DNA from: Solibacillus ferritrahens
GTDB taxonomy: Bacteria; Bacillota; Bacilli; Bacillales_A; Planococcaceae
Direction of reading: 5' to 3'
Length of the DNA stretch: 64,000 nucleotides
Assembly: GCF_037027585.1 (NCBI RefSeq)
Contig: NZ_JAXCLE010000011.1
Coordinates: 62,001-126,000 of the forward strand
Positions 16,482 through 26,063 of this stretch are shown here, in pieces (positions within the stretch are counted from its first letter, which is position 1; the number at the start of each line of letters is the position of its first letter). Made by a program: the position numbers and the translations under genes. The notes under the pieces are model-generated. The model ran no database searches. It saw only the letters and a list, made by a program, of their open reading frames with translations, and was not told where the DNA came from.

Positions 16482-17222
16482 TTATTCGTAGTAGAATGTT
16501 GTAATTTGAATGTTGGCTGTAACGATTTCGGATGCCTCTTCTGTAAATTGGTCTTCTTCACCTGGAAGTTCATAATCAATAAGATCCATTCGCATTACAC
16601 GGTCTTTCTTTTCTATTTCTTCTATAAACTGCATCAAGCTAACATCATTTGGTGATGCCACATTTATATTGAATGTTATTAACTTTAATGAAGGTGGTAA
16701 TGTTTCTACTGCTATTGTAGAAACAGGCAATTCTTCCGGTGCATCTGTATCTTCAACTTGTTCCACGGATTCAGTAGCTTCCGTTTCAATGGACTCTGTT
16801 TGTTCCACTGGTTCCGTAGCTTGTCCTTCTTCTGTTCCAGAGTTGGCCGTTGGATCCTGTAAGCCTGAGCTCGATACGAGAGCATCATAGTTGTTGAAAT
16901 CGATACTTTGAATACGAGAGCCTGTTAAGTATTCAATTTCCTCAATTGAAAGAATCAACGCATCGATTTCTCGGTTAGCCGGCACTTTCTTGCGTAGTAC
17001 AAATTCATTTGCACTTGTTTGAGATAGCTGTGTATGGTGAAATGCGATTGTTTCCTCCAATGTCGAAATTTCCGTTTTCAAACTGCTCATTTCACTATGG
17101 ATCGCCAGTTCCTCATCCTGTTTTGGTTTGACGACATAGTAATAAACAGCAAATAACAATGCCATCGCTAAAGCAATCACTAATAAAAGTGTCCCATTTT
17201 TACTACTTGAGATGGAATTCAC
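16482..17222 (-). CDS. pilO: PilO-like inner-membrane alignment protein
   Basis: 246 residues: one N-terminal membrane helix (about 11-31), a coiled coil (about 35-65), a Glu/Thr-rich linker (about 120-165, with TEATESVEQVEDTDAPEE), and a C-terminal ferredoxin-like PilO domain. PilO pairs with PilN to connect the cytoplasmic PilM ring with the rest of the pilus machine. Its start overlaps the pilN stop by one base, indicating coupling. The acidic linker is unusual and may reach across the thick cell wall. Confidence 0.85.
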   Translation of the reverse strand: MNSISSSKNGTLLLVIALAMALLFAVYYYVVKPKQDEELAIHSEMSSLKTEISTLEETIAFHHTQLSQTSANEFVLRKKVPANREIDALILSIEEIEYLTGSRIQSIDFNNYDALVSSSGLQDPTANSGTEEGQATEPVEQTESIETEATESVEQVEDTDAPEELPVSTIAVETLPPSLKLITFNINVASPNDVSLMQFIEEIEKKDRVMRMDLIDYELPGEEDQFTEEASEIVTANIQITTFYYE

Positions 17223-17812
17223 TACTCGTCACCTCCAGCAGCTACATGTAATTGATTTACTAATAACATAAGCTCTACACTATACCGTGGTACTTCGCTA
17301 AATTGCTGCTCTGCACTTAACTCTTCTCCGGAAGGATTTACATCAAAGTTTTGAATCGTGCCTAGCTGAACATCATTGAAGTACGGGCTTTTTTCAAGAT
17401 TACTCACATATGTTGAAATTGCATTTAACGTTTCAAAATCAACCGTCACTTGTACACCTGTTTCAGAAAATACATAAGCTCGCAAATATGTATTTAAAGG
17501 CAATAAATTTCGTGTTTCCTTAATAACCGGAGAAACTGGGAATGATACTCTTTCCACAAAAGCTACTGATTCTTCTAATGAGCCTTTATTCATCGTTTCA
17601 AATGAGGCGACTTCTGCACTCAATTGATCGCGCGTTAAAATTAATGAATCCCGCTCCGGTATTGCACTTGCGATTTCACTTTTCACACTGAAAAATGTCC
17701 ATGCCATAAGTCCAAGTGTTACCAAAGATAATATGCCAACCAAATAAAATGCGAAATTTAAACTAGCCTCGCCCTTTTCAATTTTGGGCATGAGGTTAAT
17801 ATCTGGAATCAT
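17222..17812 (-). CDS. pilN: PilN-like pilus assembly protein
   Basis: 196 residues. The N-terminus MIPDINLMPK is the conserved PilN segment (INLLP-type) that docks into the PilM groove. A membrane helix follows (about 22-44), then a coiled coil and a C-terminal alpha/beta domain. It overlaps pilM by four bases (ATGA) and pilO by one, so the three are translated together as the PilMNO platform. Confidence 0.88.
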   Translation of the reverse strand: MIPDINLMPKIEKGEASLNFAFYLVGILSLVTLGLMAWTFFSVKSEIASAIPERDSLILTRDQLSAEVASFETMNKGSLEESVAFVERVSFPVSPVIKETRNLLPLNTYLRAYVFSETGVQVTVDFETLNAISTYVSNLEKSPYFNDVQLGTIQNFDVNPSGEELSAEQQFSEVPRYSVELMLLVNQLHVAAGGDE

Positions 17813-18786
17813 TCGTTAACCTCCTTTAGAGCAAGGCCTAACAATGTCGCATGCTTTGCTTTGCAGTTTGGAAAGTGCTCTTCTATAACAGCATCATCCA
17901 CAATACTTATCGGTGTCGGTAAATTGTCGCGTAACAGTGCCTCTATAAGATGAAGTAATGGATGATCTCCCATCACAATGATTTCATCGACAACTTTTTC
18001 CCCTTTGTGGAGCGAGAATTTAAAGAAGTTCATCATACGGTCGATTTCCAACACTTGGTCTGTAGTCGCTCTACGAAAATCATCCAAATCACCCGTATAA
18101 TGAAACTCAACTTCATCGTTTTCAAGAATATCTTGCTCCCATTTATCCGGGTCTGTATCAACTGTCTGGAAACGTAAAAACTCGACCTCTCCATTTGAGA
18201 AAATACAAATAGAAAATTCATTAATGGACCAATCAGTCACTAAATATGTACGATTTGAATCAATAAACTCAATATGCTCTAGCAAACGCAAATTACATAA
18301 TGCTCGAATATCGGCTATTTGTGGATTTAAATGATTATCTAATAATAGACCAATCATTTTCCCAACTTCATCAGGAGGTGCAGCAAGCAACACCGCTTTC
18401 CCATCGCCTTCCACTGAATCATGAACATCAATAAGCGGTTCCTGGAACGGCAAATGAATAGAGTTCCCGAGCTCCATCTGCACAAATTCCTTTAGTTTTT
18501 TGCCGCTTACATCTGCAGGATGCTCAAAAGTTTTTAATAATACAGACGTATCCGGTACGAGGAAACGGACATTTTGCTTCTTGCCACCCCAGTTCGGGAT
18601 ATTTTCCTTTATTAATTCATATATCGCCATCTCGTCCATAATGGCGCCCTCGTGGACGGCATTTCTAGGTAATGGCGTTTCATAAATAACAGGTTGATCA
18701 AGTGTTGGCCCTTTGGAGACAAGTGCACGGATCACGTAGTCATTTAAGAGAATAGATGCATGTGATTTTCTTTTCATTGTAAACAT
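17809..18786 (-). CDS. pilM: PilM-like actin-fold pilus protein
   Basis: 325 residues. PilM proteins have an actin/FtsA-like fold, lie on the cytoplasmic face and recruit PilN. The N-terminal KSHASILLNDYVIRALVSK and the later IIVMGDHPLLHLIEAL fit the divergent fold. The start is ATG 18786 after GGGGAGGG; a second ATG lies three codons in. It follows the major pilin gene by 131 bp containing a hairpin, and starts the coupled pilMNO block. Confidence 0.85.
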   Translation of the reverse strand: MFTMKRKSHASILLNDYVIRALVSKGPTLDQPVIYETPLPRNAVHEGAIMDEMAIYELIKENIPNWGGKKQNVRFLVPDTSVLLKTFEHPADVSGKKLKEFVQMELGNSIHLPFQEPLIDVHDSVEGDGKAVLLAAPPDEVGKMIGLLLDNHLNPQIADIRALCNLRLLEHIEFIDSNRTYLVTDWSINEFSICIFSNGEVEFLRFQTVDTDPDKWEQDILENDEVEFHYTGDLDDFRRATTDQVLEIDRMMNFFKFSLHKGEKVVDEIIVMGDHPLLHLIEALLRDNLPTPISIVDDAVIEEHFPNCKAKHATLLGLALKEVNE

Positions 18787-18874
18787 TTAGGGACCCTCCC
18801 CTTTATACTTTGCCTCTATTTTTAGGGCAAGCTCATCTTCAAAGCTATTATACTAGCGAAATCATCGCCCAATG

Positions 18875-18905
18875 GAACACCCAATCGTTGTTGGGTTGGG
18901 TGTTC
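18875..18905 (-). terminator. Hairpin between pilin and pilM
   Basis: GAACACCCAA (18875-18884) pairs perfectly with TTGGGTGTTC (18896-18905). No T run follows on the minus strand, so it is more likely an mRNA-stabilising or processing hairpin at the 3' end of the pilin message than a full terminator. It could raise pilin levels over downstream genes. Confidence 0.5.
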
Positions 18906-18917
18906 TTTGGGGGGTGA

Positions 18918-19355
18918 TTATTGCCCCATAACAGTGTTAAGTTCACTTTCACTGAATCCATCTTTAATTAAGTCATTAAAAGTATCTTTATTTCTCCCTT
19001 TAAAAGTAATACCACTATCCAATGTTACAGTTATAGCTGGATTAGCTGGAGTGTTAGCAAATGAAACTGTTCCTCCCGTAACTTTTTCGCTACTAAAATC
19101 AACTTCATTTGTAGCACCACCATACTGACAAATATTATCCGTACCACAAGAACCATCTGCAAATGCAATTTTTGCTGAAGAAACTAAACCGGAAATATCA
19201 GCTAGCACTGCTTTATCGCGTTGATTATTAATAATATTTCCAATTGCAGGTATCGCAATGGCCGCTACAATACCTAAAATAACGATTACTGCTAAAAGCT
19301 CAACTAAAGATAAACCCTTTTCATTTTTAATACGTTTTTTTAATACTTCAAACAT
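18918..19355 (-). CDS. Major type IV pilin (prepilin)
   Basis: 145 residues. The leader ends KNEKG with predicted cleavage after Gly14, giving mature LSLVELLAVIVILGIVAAIA with the conserved Glu at +5, the class III prepilin signature. Two Cys in GSCGTDNICQYGG may form a disulfide loop. The small size, strong AGGAGG site and position between pilC and pilM make it the likely main subunit. The C-terminal domain is short, like other Gram-positive pilins. Confidence 0.92.
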   Translation of the reverse strand: MFEVLKKRIKNEKGLSLVELLAVIVILGIVAAIAIPAIGNIINNQRDKAVLADISGLVSSAKIAFADGSCGTDNICQYGGATNEVDFSSEKVTGGTVSFANTPANPAITVTLDSGITFKGRNKDTFNDLIKDGFSESELNTVMGQ

Positions 19356-19451
19356 ATTAAACCTCCTCTATATTTTATTGTATATTGTTTTTTGCACTGA
19401 CGCTTTGTACCACTTTGATGCCTCCCTGCAAAACGCCCTATATTTTTTCAA

Positions 19452-20660
19452 TTACATATTCTCGTAAAGACTAAACATCGGTAAGAAAATTGCTGCTACG
19501 ATAATACCAACTGCACCTGCTAGTATGACAATCATTAAAGGTTCGATAAGAGACTTCAATGTATCTACTGTTCTCTCAACTTCCTCTTCATAAAAGTCAG
19601 CAACTTTCTCAAGCATATAATCAAGTGACCCAGTGGATTCCCCTATTCTCGTCATACTCGTCACCATAGGCGGGAATATCCAGCTTTTTTCAAATGGTTC
19701 TGTTAATGTACTTCCTTTTTCAAGGCTAGCTCGAGCATCTAGTACTACTTTTCCTACAACAGGGTTACCGGAAACTTTTTGGGAAATTGTCAATGCCTGT
19801 AAAATTGGAACTGCACTGCTAAATAATGACGATAAATTACGCGTTAATCTCGCAATCGCTGTTTTTTGTAAAAGCTGTCCAAATATTGGCATCTTCAGAA
19901 GCATATAATGTACAGTGTAATGAAATTGCTCATTGTTCCTGTATAGATATTGGAAAACCACCACACCTATGACAACAGCACCAACTGGCAACCACCAATA
20001 TTGCCTTAACCATTCCCCTAACGCTACCGTTAATACTGTTAACATAGGAAGTTCTGCATCCATCGATTCAAACGATTCGACAAATGTTGGTACAATAAAA
20101 ATTAACATGAAAAACACGACTACCACGATTAATACTAATAACATTGCTGGATACGTTAATGTTGATTGCACTTTTTTCATTAATCGAAACGACTTTTCAT
20201 ATGAATTTGCTAAACGTTCTAATGTGTCATCGATATTCCCCGTTGCTTCACCTGATTTCATCATATTGACGAATAGCTCAGGGAACACTTTTGGATGCTT
20301 TTGAACTGCATCCGAGAAGGGAATACCTGCTCGTACATCTTCTTCGACCTTCTCCAAAGCTTTCTTCAACGGCTTACTTGTCGCCTGTTTTGCTAAAATA
20401 TTTGTTGCTTCAACGAGGGATACTCCGGCACGAATTAATGTGGCAAACTGACGGCAATAAATTACAAAATCCTGCGTTTTAATTTTTGCGCTTCCAAGGC
20501 TAATATCCATGTGCAATATGCTTTTCGATTCTTCTATTTCACGAGGATTAATCCCCTTTTCCCGAAGCTTCGTAATTGCTGTGGCCTTATTTGTTGCATC
20601 AATCGTTCCTTTTTGGGTGACTCCCATCTTTGTTCGCCCTACATATTTAAATACAGTCAA
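19452..20660 (-). CDS. pilC: PilC platform protein (type II secretion F family)
   Basis: 402 residues with two T2SSF domains, each followed by membrane helices near 165-190, 215-240 and 370-395. The stretch QDFVIYCRQFATLIRAGVSL and its second-domain counterpart LTRNLSSLFSSAVPILQAL are the family's duplicated motif. PilC is the membrane platform on which PilB and PilT act. It overlaps pilT by four bases (ATGA). Confidence 0.93.
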   Translation of the reverse strand: MTVFKYVGRTKMGVTQKGTIDATNKATAITKLREKGINPREIEESKSILHMDISLGSAKIKTQDFVIYCRQFATLIRAGVSLVEATNILAKQATSKPLKKALEKVEEDVRAGIPFSDAVQKHPKVFPELFVNMMKSGEATGNIDDTLERLANSYEKSFRLMKKVQSTLTYPAMLLVLIVVVVFFMLIFIVPTFVESFESMDAELPMLTVLTVALGEWLRQYWWLPVGAVVIGVVVFQYLYRNNEQFHYTVHYMLLKMPIFGQLLQKTAIARLTRNLSSLFSSAVPILQALTISQKVSGNPVVGKVVLDARASLEKGSTLTEPFEKSWIFPPMVTSMTRIGESTGSLDYMLEKVADFYEEEVERTVDTLKSLIEPLMIVILAGAVGIIVAAIFLPMFSLYENM

Positions 20661-21700
20661 CTGTAATCACCTACATTCAAATAAGTACGCACTTCCTCCA
20701 CCGAAACTTCACCGGAAGAAACCAGTGCCTGTATTGATGTTTCCAATGTGTGCATTCCTAGCGCACGGCTTGTTTGCATGACACTTGGTATTTGATGTAT
20801 TTTTTCATTTCGTATTAAGTTTGTTACAGCCGGAACACTTACTAAAATTTCAGTTGCTACAACACGTCCTTCTTTATCTTTCCGAATGAACAGTCGCTGT
20901 GAAATAATTCCCTGTAATACATTCGCTAATTGGATACGAATTTGCCCTTGCTGATGTGGCGGAAAAACATCGATAATTCGGTCAATTGTCGTCGGTGCAC
21001 TTGATGTATGAAGTGTTGCAAATACTAGGTGTCCTGTTTCCGCTGCAGTAATTGCTGTAGAAATTGTCTCTAAATCTCGCATCTCACCGACTAGAATAAT
21101 ATCCGGATCTTGGCGAAGTGATGCACGCAATCCATTTGCGAACGAGGCTGTATCGACACCGATTTCCCTTTGATTAACCACTGACTTTTTATGAGAATGC
21201 AAATATTCAATCGGATCTTCGAGTGTAATAATATGCTTCGATTTTGTTTCATTAATATAATCAATCATCGCCGCTAATGTAGTAGACTTCCCTGAGCCTG
21301 TTGGACCTGTTACTAAAATAAGCCCTTGAGGTTTTTCGGCTAAATCATACACTACTTTTGGCAAATTCAGCGATTCAATTGTAGGGATCTTGCTCGAAAT
21401 TAAACGTGCTGCAATTACCCCTGCATTTCGTTGATGATACGTATTTACACGGAAACGACATAGGCCTTTTAAGGAATAGTTAAAATCCGTTTCGCCCTTC
21501 TCCTCAAATTCCGCCACTTTATAGTCTGGTAGAAGATCTTGTACCATTTCGTTAACCATTTCTTCCGTAACGATAATATCGCCATACTGCTTCAATTGAC
21601 CGTTTACACGGTAGACGGGAGGAATTCCGATTGTTACATGTAAGTCAGACGCTTTTTCATCATATGCATGCTGCAATAAGTCTTGAATTTTTAGTGTCAT
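20657..21700 (-). CDS. pilT: PilT retraction ATPase
   Basis: 347 residues from ATG 21700, which lies 6 nt after GAGGGG; the longer open frame to 21763 overlaps pilB and is not needed. Walker A (GPTGSGKST), the Asp box with DPIEYLHSH, Walker B (ILVGEMRD) and the PilT-typical AIRAxxLRE-like C-terminus place it as the twitching motility ATPase. Its presence predicts retractile pili capable of twitching or DNA uptake rather than a static secretion pseudopilus. Confidence 0.93.
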   Translation of the reverse strand: MTLKIQDLLQHAYDEKASDLHVTIGIPPVYRVNGQLKQYGDIIVTEEMVNEMVQDLLPDYKVAEFEEKGETDFNYSLKGLCRFRVNTYHQRNAGVIAARLISSKIPTIESLNLPKVVYDLAEKPQGLILVTGPTGSGKSTTLAAMIDYINETKSKHIITLEDPIEYLHSHKKSVVNQREIGVDTASFANGLRASLRQDPDIILVGEMRDLETISTAITAAETGHLVFATLHTSSAPTTIDRIIDVFPPHQQGQIRIQLANVLQGIISQRLFIRKDKEGRVVATEILVSVPAVTNLIRNEKIHQIPSVMQTSRALGMHTLETSIQALVSSGEVSVEEVRTYLNVGDYS

Positions 21701-21713
21701 CTGCATCCCCTCA

Positions 21714-23378
21714 CTAGTCAATTGTTGCAACTCGCAATACCTCTTCAGTAGTTGTGACGCCATTTATAACTTTTTGCAGACCATCTTGCAACAATGTGTA
21801 GTAGCCTGCTTTTTTCATATAGTCCCCAATTTCATTCCCGCTTGCCCGATTCAGAATTAAATCCTTTAGCTCTCGATCAATCGGTAATAGTTCATGAATG
21901 GCAAGTCGTCCACGGTAACCGGTATTTCCACAAGCCGAACAGCCTCTACCTTTTCGTACCTTTTCAGCACTGAATCCATTATTTGCGAAGATTTCCTTTT
22001 CCCTGCTTGTAGGCTCAACTTCTCCACTACAATCTCGACAAATTTGACGTACAAGTCGCTGGGCTAAAATTCCCACAAGCGAAGACGAAATCAAGAATGG
22101 CTCGATGCCCATATCCTGCAGACGCGAAACAGATTCGATTGCACTATTTGTATGCAGTGTACTTAATACAAGATGACCTGTCAGTGAAGCACGAATCGAA
22201 ATCTGTGCTGTTTCTAAGTCCCGAATTTCCCCAATCATAATAATGTCCGGGTCTTGACGTAAAATCGAACGTAAACCTGCTGCAAATGTTAGCCCAACTT
22301 CTTCTTTCACCTGAATTTGATTTATGCCGTTTAGCTGATACTCGACCGGATCTTCCACCGTAATAATATTAACTTCCTCATCATTTAGATTTGAAAGTGC
22401 TGCATATAATGTAGAAGATTTGCCTGAACCAGTTGGGCCTGTTATTAGTACAATTCCGTTTGGTTTTTCAATCATCTTTTTGAACAAGATTTCATTTTTT
22501 CCAGTAAAACCTAGGTGTGCAATATCTGTTGCGGCATTGTTTACATCCAAAATACGCATAACAATTTTTTCACCGTATACAGTCGGCAATGTAGAAAGTC
22601 GAATATCAATGCTTTTAAACTCGATATTAACTTTAATTCGGCCATCTTGTGGGATTCGATTTTCTGTAATATTAAGTCCACCTATAATTTTCATACGAGC
22701 GGTCATCATATTTTGCATATGTTTTGGCAGAGATCGCTCTGTTTTTAACACACCATCAACACGGTAGCGCACTTTAAATTCAGTTTCCTGAGGATCAAAG
22801 TGAATATCAGAAGCACGTTGAGCTACCCCATTGGCAATAATCTGATTGACTAGACGGACAATAGGCGAATCTTCATCAGTAATCTCCTGCTGGACTTCTA
22901 TTGTATTTGCTGCCATTTCGGACAATGCTGCGTCCATCGAAGCCTGCAAATCATAGTATTTTGTAATTGTTCTGTATAAATCATCTTTTGCTGCTATACT
23001 AGTTTCGATTTGACAACCTGTCGCCATCCGGACTTCTTCTATCGCAAAATAATCCATTGGGTCTGACATCGCGATTAATAGCTTATTTCTATCGCGACGT
23101 ACCGGCATAATATTGGCACGCTTCGCCAATTCTCTTGGGACAAGCTGTAATAGTTCTGGGTCGATCGCATATTTATTTAATGTGATATGAGGAATACCTA
23201 ACTGGAACTCCAATACCTCAATCAGCTGCTGTTCGGTGAGCACGTTTTCTTTTATTAAAAAATCGCCTAGCTTTTCATCACGGCTTTTATTTTGTAGCGC
23301 ATAATTCAACTGCTGATCATTAATTACTCCAGCTTCTACCAATAAGTCCCCTAAACGTTTTCTCGCATTTGCCTTCAT
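21714..23378 (-). CDS. pilB: PilB assembly ATPase (GspE family)
   Basis: 554 residues. An N-terminal MshEN/GspE-N domain (about 1-140; KRLGDLLVEAGVI) precedes the ATPase core with Walker A (GPTGSGKSS, near residue 320), Asp box (VEDPVEYQ), Walker B (IMIGEIRD) and the tetracysteine zinc site (CRDC, later CSACG). It powers pilus extension. It lies 17 bp after the VanW/G5 gene and 13 bp ahead of pilT. Confidence 0.94.
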   Translation of the reverse strand: MKANARKRLGDLLVEAGVINDQQLNYALQNKSRDEKLGDFLIKENVLTEQQLIEVLEFQLGIPHITLNKYAIDPELLQLVPRELAKRANIMPVRRDRNKLLIAMSDPMDYFAIEEVRMATGCQIETSIAAKDDLYRTITKYYDLQASMDAALSEMAANTIEVQQEITDEDSPIVRLVNQIIANGVAQRASDIHFDPQETEFKVRYRVDGVLKTERSLPKHMQNMMTARMKIIGGLNITENRIPQDGRIKVNIEFKSIDIRLSTLPTVYGEKIVMRILDVNNAATDIAHLGFTGKNEILFKKMIEKPNGIVLITGPTGSGKSSTLYAALSNLNDEEVNIITVEDPVEYQLNGINQIQVKEEVGLTFAAGLRSILRQDPDIIMIGEIRDLETAQISIRASLTGHLVLSTLHTNSAIESVSRLQDMGIEPFLISSSLVGILAQRLVRQICRDCSGEVEPTSREKEIFANNGFSAEKVRKGRGCSACGNTGYRGRLAIHELLPIDRELKDLILNRASGNEIGDYMKKAGYYTLLQDGLQKVINGVTTTEEVLRVATID

Positions 23379-23395
23379 GTTGTTATCCTCCTATT

Positions 23396-24754
23396 CTACG
23401 GAGTTATTAAATTTCCACCTTTATCGTAATAGCTGCCTGGTGGAAGATTATCCTTTGACCCTTCTTCAATTCGTGATTCACTACTTAATTCATTTGAATT
23501 TGTGTTTTGCTGATTATTAATTGGTGAGTTTCCTCCACCTCCATCTTCATCTGGGAAGCCGTCACCATCTAAATCGATTGAATCATCTGTTGCGTTGTTC
23601 ACATCAACTACTGAATCTTGTATTACCGGTTGCTGAGACGATTTAACAATGACACGGTTTACCGGTGGATAATAATCACGGCTCACAAGTTGCTGCTCTC
23701 CATACACTGTTCGATAAACCGAAATACGTAATCCCTCTACACCATCTTGCAATTGCTCTGTTTGTCCAATTGCCAAGTCCTCCGAGTAGCGTGTAATTGT
23801 ACGTGGTTGAATTTCTTCATCGTTTGATACCGATACAGAAACCTCTATTTCCTTTGCAGGTGTATATACTTCTGTTTGCAGCTTTCCATCATTCATCGAA
23901 AGCTTTAATACAACCGGATTAGTGGATGTATTAATAAATTTTAAATCCTCGTTCGCTAAAACATCTACCTTTGCCTCTAACCCAGGCTTTAAATAGGAAG
24001 GGCGTTCATTTTGCGAATGACGTTCCAAAATTTCAGCATTAATATTAAGTGCAGCGTTATAAATATTTGATGCGATAAAATTAATCGCCTCACGGTTTGC
24101 AAGATTAATTGTTTCTCCTAAGTTCTCCAACATTGAAAATGGCATTTGCGGTTCGATTACAATGTCCTGCAATTCAAGGACAAGCTCATTCATACCCATC
24201 GCACCTTCAGGTATAGTTTCAACCAACAGCGAAATACGATCTATTTCCAGTATCGAAAAATCATTTACAACAGCTTCAACTTCATTCGTTCTTAAATAGG
24301 AAGCATTCAACTGTACTTTTTCATAAGTTAAATCTGCGTCCCATGCAGAAATATTACTAATCTCATTTTTAACAATATCACTTGGAAGAATATTCAAAGG
24401 AAGATGAACTGCTGCCTCATCTGCCCAAAATGCATACCATGGTTTGCGGTAATTATCTTCAAAGCTATTAACTGTGGCTTCAATATCAAATTGCAAGGTG
24501 GGAGAACTGACTTCAATTGAAGTCCCTCCGCCTGTAACAATTAGGTTTTTGGTATACCAGTCATTTACAGCATTCTGTAATCCTGCTTTTAATTCATCGC
24601 CCTTTAAATCCCCTACTTCCATTCCACCAATTGTGGAACCCCCTGAATTACCAGTAGGGGTTGCATTGGAACTTGCTATAAAATGTGGTACCCAAATAGC
24701 TAGTAACGCTACTATTAACACAAGAAGTGCAATTGACCTAAAGACTATTTTCAT
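23396..24754 (-). CDS. Surface protein with VanW-like and G5 domains, first gene of the pilus operon
   Basis: 452 residues: an N-terminal membrane helix (about 5-27), a long extracellular region with a VanW-like section (about 210-280), a G5 domain (about 310-370, ending YYPPVNRVIVK), and a disordered tail holding DLDGDGFPDED, a calcium-loop type motif. G5 and VanW domains are associated with cell wall or peptidoglycan contact. Its place at the head of the operon suggests it helps the pilus cross or anchor in the thick wall. The function is inferred from domains and position. Confidence 0.8.
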   Translation of the reverse strand: MKIVFRSIALLVLIVALLAIWVPHFIASSNATPTGNSGGSTIGGMEVGDLKGDELKAGLQNAVNDWYTKNLIVTGGGTSIEVSSPTLQFDIEATVNSFEDNYRKPWYAFWADEAAVHLPLNILPSDIVKNEISNISAWDADLTYEKVQLNASYLRTNEVEAVVNDFSILEIDRISLLVETIPEGAMGMNELVLELQDIVIEPQMPFSMLENLGETINLANREAINFIASNIYNAALNINAEILERHSQNERPSYLKPGLEAKVDVLANEDLKFINTSTNPVVLKLSMNDGKLQTEVYTPAKEIEVSVSVSNDEEIQPRTITRYSEDLAIGQTEQLQDGVEGLRISVYRTVYGEQQLVSRDYYPPVNRVIVKSSQQPVIQDSVVDVNNATDDSIDLDGDGFPDEDGGGGNSPINNQQNTNSNELSSESRIEEGSKDNLPPGSYYDKGGNLITP

Positions 24755-25135
24755 ATATTCACCCCACTAAATTCCTTTTATATCAAATTCTATTAATTCT
24801 AATTATTCGTAAACTATCAACTATACTATCTTTATTTCCTCAAATTAAGGTAATACTAAGCTTAAGTTACTAATTCCCCACCCTATTTCACTTAAAATGA
24901 GTAATAGTAATTAAATATATCCAAAAATATTTAAGTTTTACCATAATTAGACTTTATGTTATTATCTATCATAATACACAAACGATTACTTTTTGACTAT
25001 ATATTTTATAAAACTAGAAAAACTTTTTTATCTTTAATTCATTTTACCTAACAAAATCCGATAAAATAAGTTCTTTTTCGCTATTTTTCTACATTTTTCT
25101 TTAGATGTGTTTCTAAAACAAGGGGGGACTTTAAA
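24755..25135. promoter_or_regulatory. AT-rich divergent promoter region of the two pilus operons
   Basis: These 381 bp separate the leftward VanW/G5-pilBTC operon from the rightward minor-pilin operon. Both flanking genes have ribosome binding sites at the edges. I cannot identify promoters with confidence; no ORF is visible. The region probably carries shared regulation of both operons. Confidence 0.45.
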
Positions 25136-25549
25136 ATGAAGGTCTTAAAAAAGGAGGAAGGTTTTACCTTAATAGAAGTAGTTAGTTCTATAGTAATTAT
25201 CACAATTGTGCTTCTTAGTTTTTCACAACTGTTTATTCAATCGAATAAAACAGCTGCTTATAATAATGAAAAACTTGTTGCGATTAATATGGCAGAAGCA
25301 GAGCTTGAACGCCTTAAACTAATGCCCTTCGCAGAATACCTCCCCTCTATAGATTCAACAAAGCTATATAATTTTGAAACAATATCTGACATCGAGAAGA
25401 AACTATACTCTGACGGTGATAATTACCGCTTAAACATCAAAGCAACACAAACTTCCGAGGAAAAAAACAGAAAGCTTATTAATATCGTAATAACGGTAAA
25501 GTATAGGAATTCAAAAAGCACTGTAGAGGGGTACATTAGATATGAATAA
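25136..25549 (+). CDS. Minor prepilin (PilV-like)
   Basis: 137 residues. The leader KKEEG is followed by FTLIEVVSSIVIITIVLL, with predicted cleavage after Gly9 and Glu at +5. The TxxNNEKLVAINMAEAELERLK segment after the helix resembles PilV/PilI-type minor pilins. It overlaps the next prepilin by eight bases, so the minor pilins are coupled. The ATG follows a GGGGGG-rich site. Minor pilins prime assembly and sit at the tip. Confidence 0.87.
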   Translation: MKVLKKEEGFTLIEVVSSIVIITIVLLSFSQLFIQSNKTAAYNNEKLVAINMAEAELERLKLMPFAEYLPSIDSTKLYNFETISDIEKKLYSDGDNYRLNIKATQTSEEKNRKLINIVITVKYRNSKSTVEGYIRYE

Positions 25550-26063
25550 TCAAAAAGGATTATCTTTAGTAGAACTTCTGGCGGCGATTGTTATTTTTAG
25601 TCTTATAGCGATATTTGCAACTACAATTCTTTTAAGCTCCATAAAAACTTATGCAAAGATTAATTCAGATACAATCCTTCGAGATGAGGCAGATTTAGTA
25701 ATGGCTAATTTAATTAAAGAAATATATATTTCTAAAGATTCAGAAATTATATTTACTGAAAATACCTCTAATCATAATTATTATATTAAACCTAAAATTC
25801 CTCCTATAGTGGGAACATCATCAGAGACAGGTTTTAAGGATAATAATATTGTAATCAAAGGCAAAAAAATAACACTTAATAATAGTACACTTGAAGTTAT
25901 ATGGGATGAAACAAATATTAAGATTATTGAAGGAACAAATAGCGACCGATCTTACCATATTACATTGACACTTAAAAATAAAAACAAAAATGTCAAAAAA
26001 ACATTCAGATCGGAAGTACGTTCTATAAATGATCTAGAGAGAGAAGATGAAGAGGATGATTAA
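25542..26063 (+). CDS. Minor prepilin (PilW/ComGF-like)
   Basis: 173 residues. A very short leader MNNQKG precedes LSLVELLAAIVIFSLIAIFA, with cleavage after Gly6 and Glu at +5. The soluble part is beta-rich and Lys/Asn-rich, ending in a cluster of acidic residues (EREDEEDD). The overlap with both neighbours (8 and 17 bp) shows tight coupling with the PilV-like and PilX-like proteins. Confidence 0.86.
   Translation: MNNQKGLSLVELLAAIVIFSLIAIFATTILLSSIKTYAKINSDTILRDEADLVMANLIKEIYISKDSEIIFTENTSNHNYYIKPKIPPIVGTSSETGFKDNNIVIKGKKITLNNSTLEVIWDETNIKIIEGTNSDRSYHITLTLKNKNKNVKKTFRSEVRSINDLEREDEEDD

Noticed and set aside
16669..16890. Ser/Val-rich plus-strand ORF inside pilO
   Set aside because: It is the antisense shadow of the Glu/Thr-rich linker of PilO and lacks translation signals.
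21700..21763. Longer pilT start at 21763
   Set aside because: It would overlap pilB by 50 bp; the ATG at 21700 has a GAGGGG at proper spacing.
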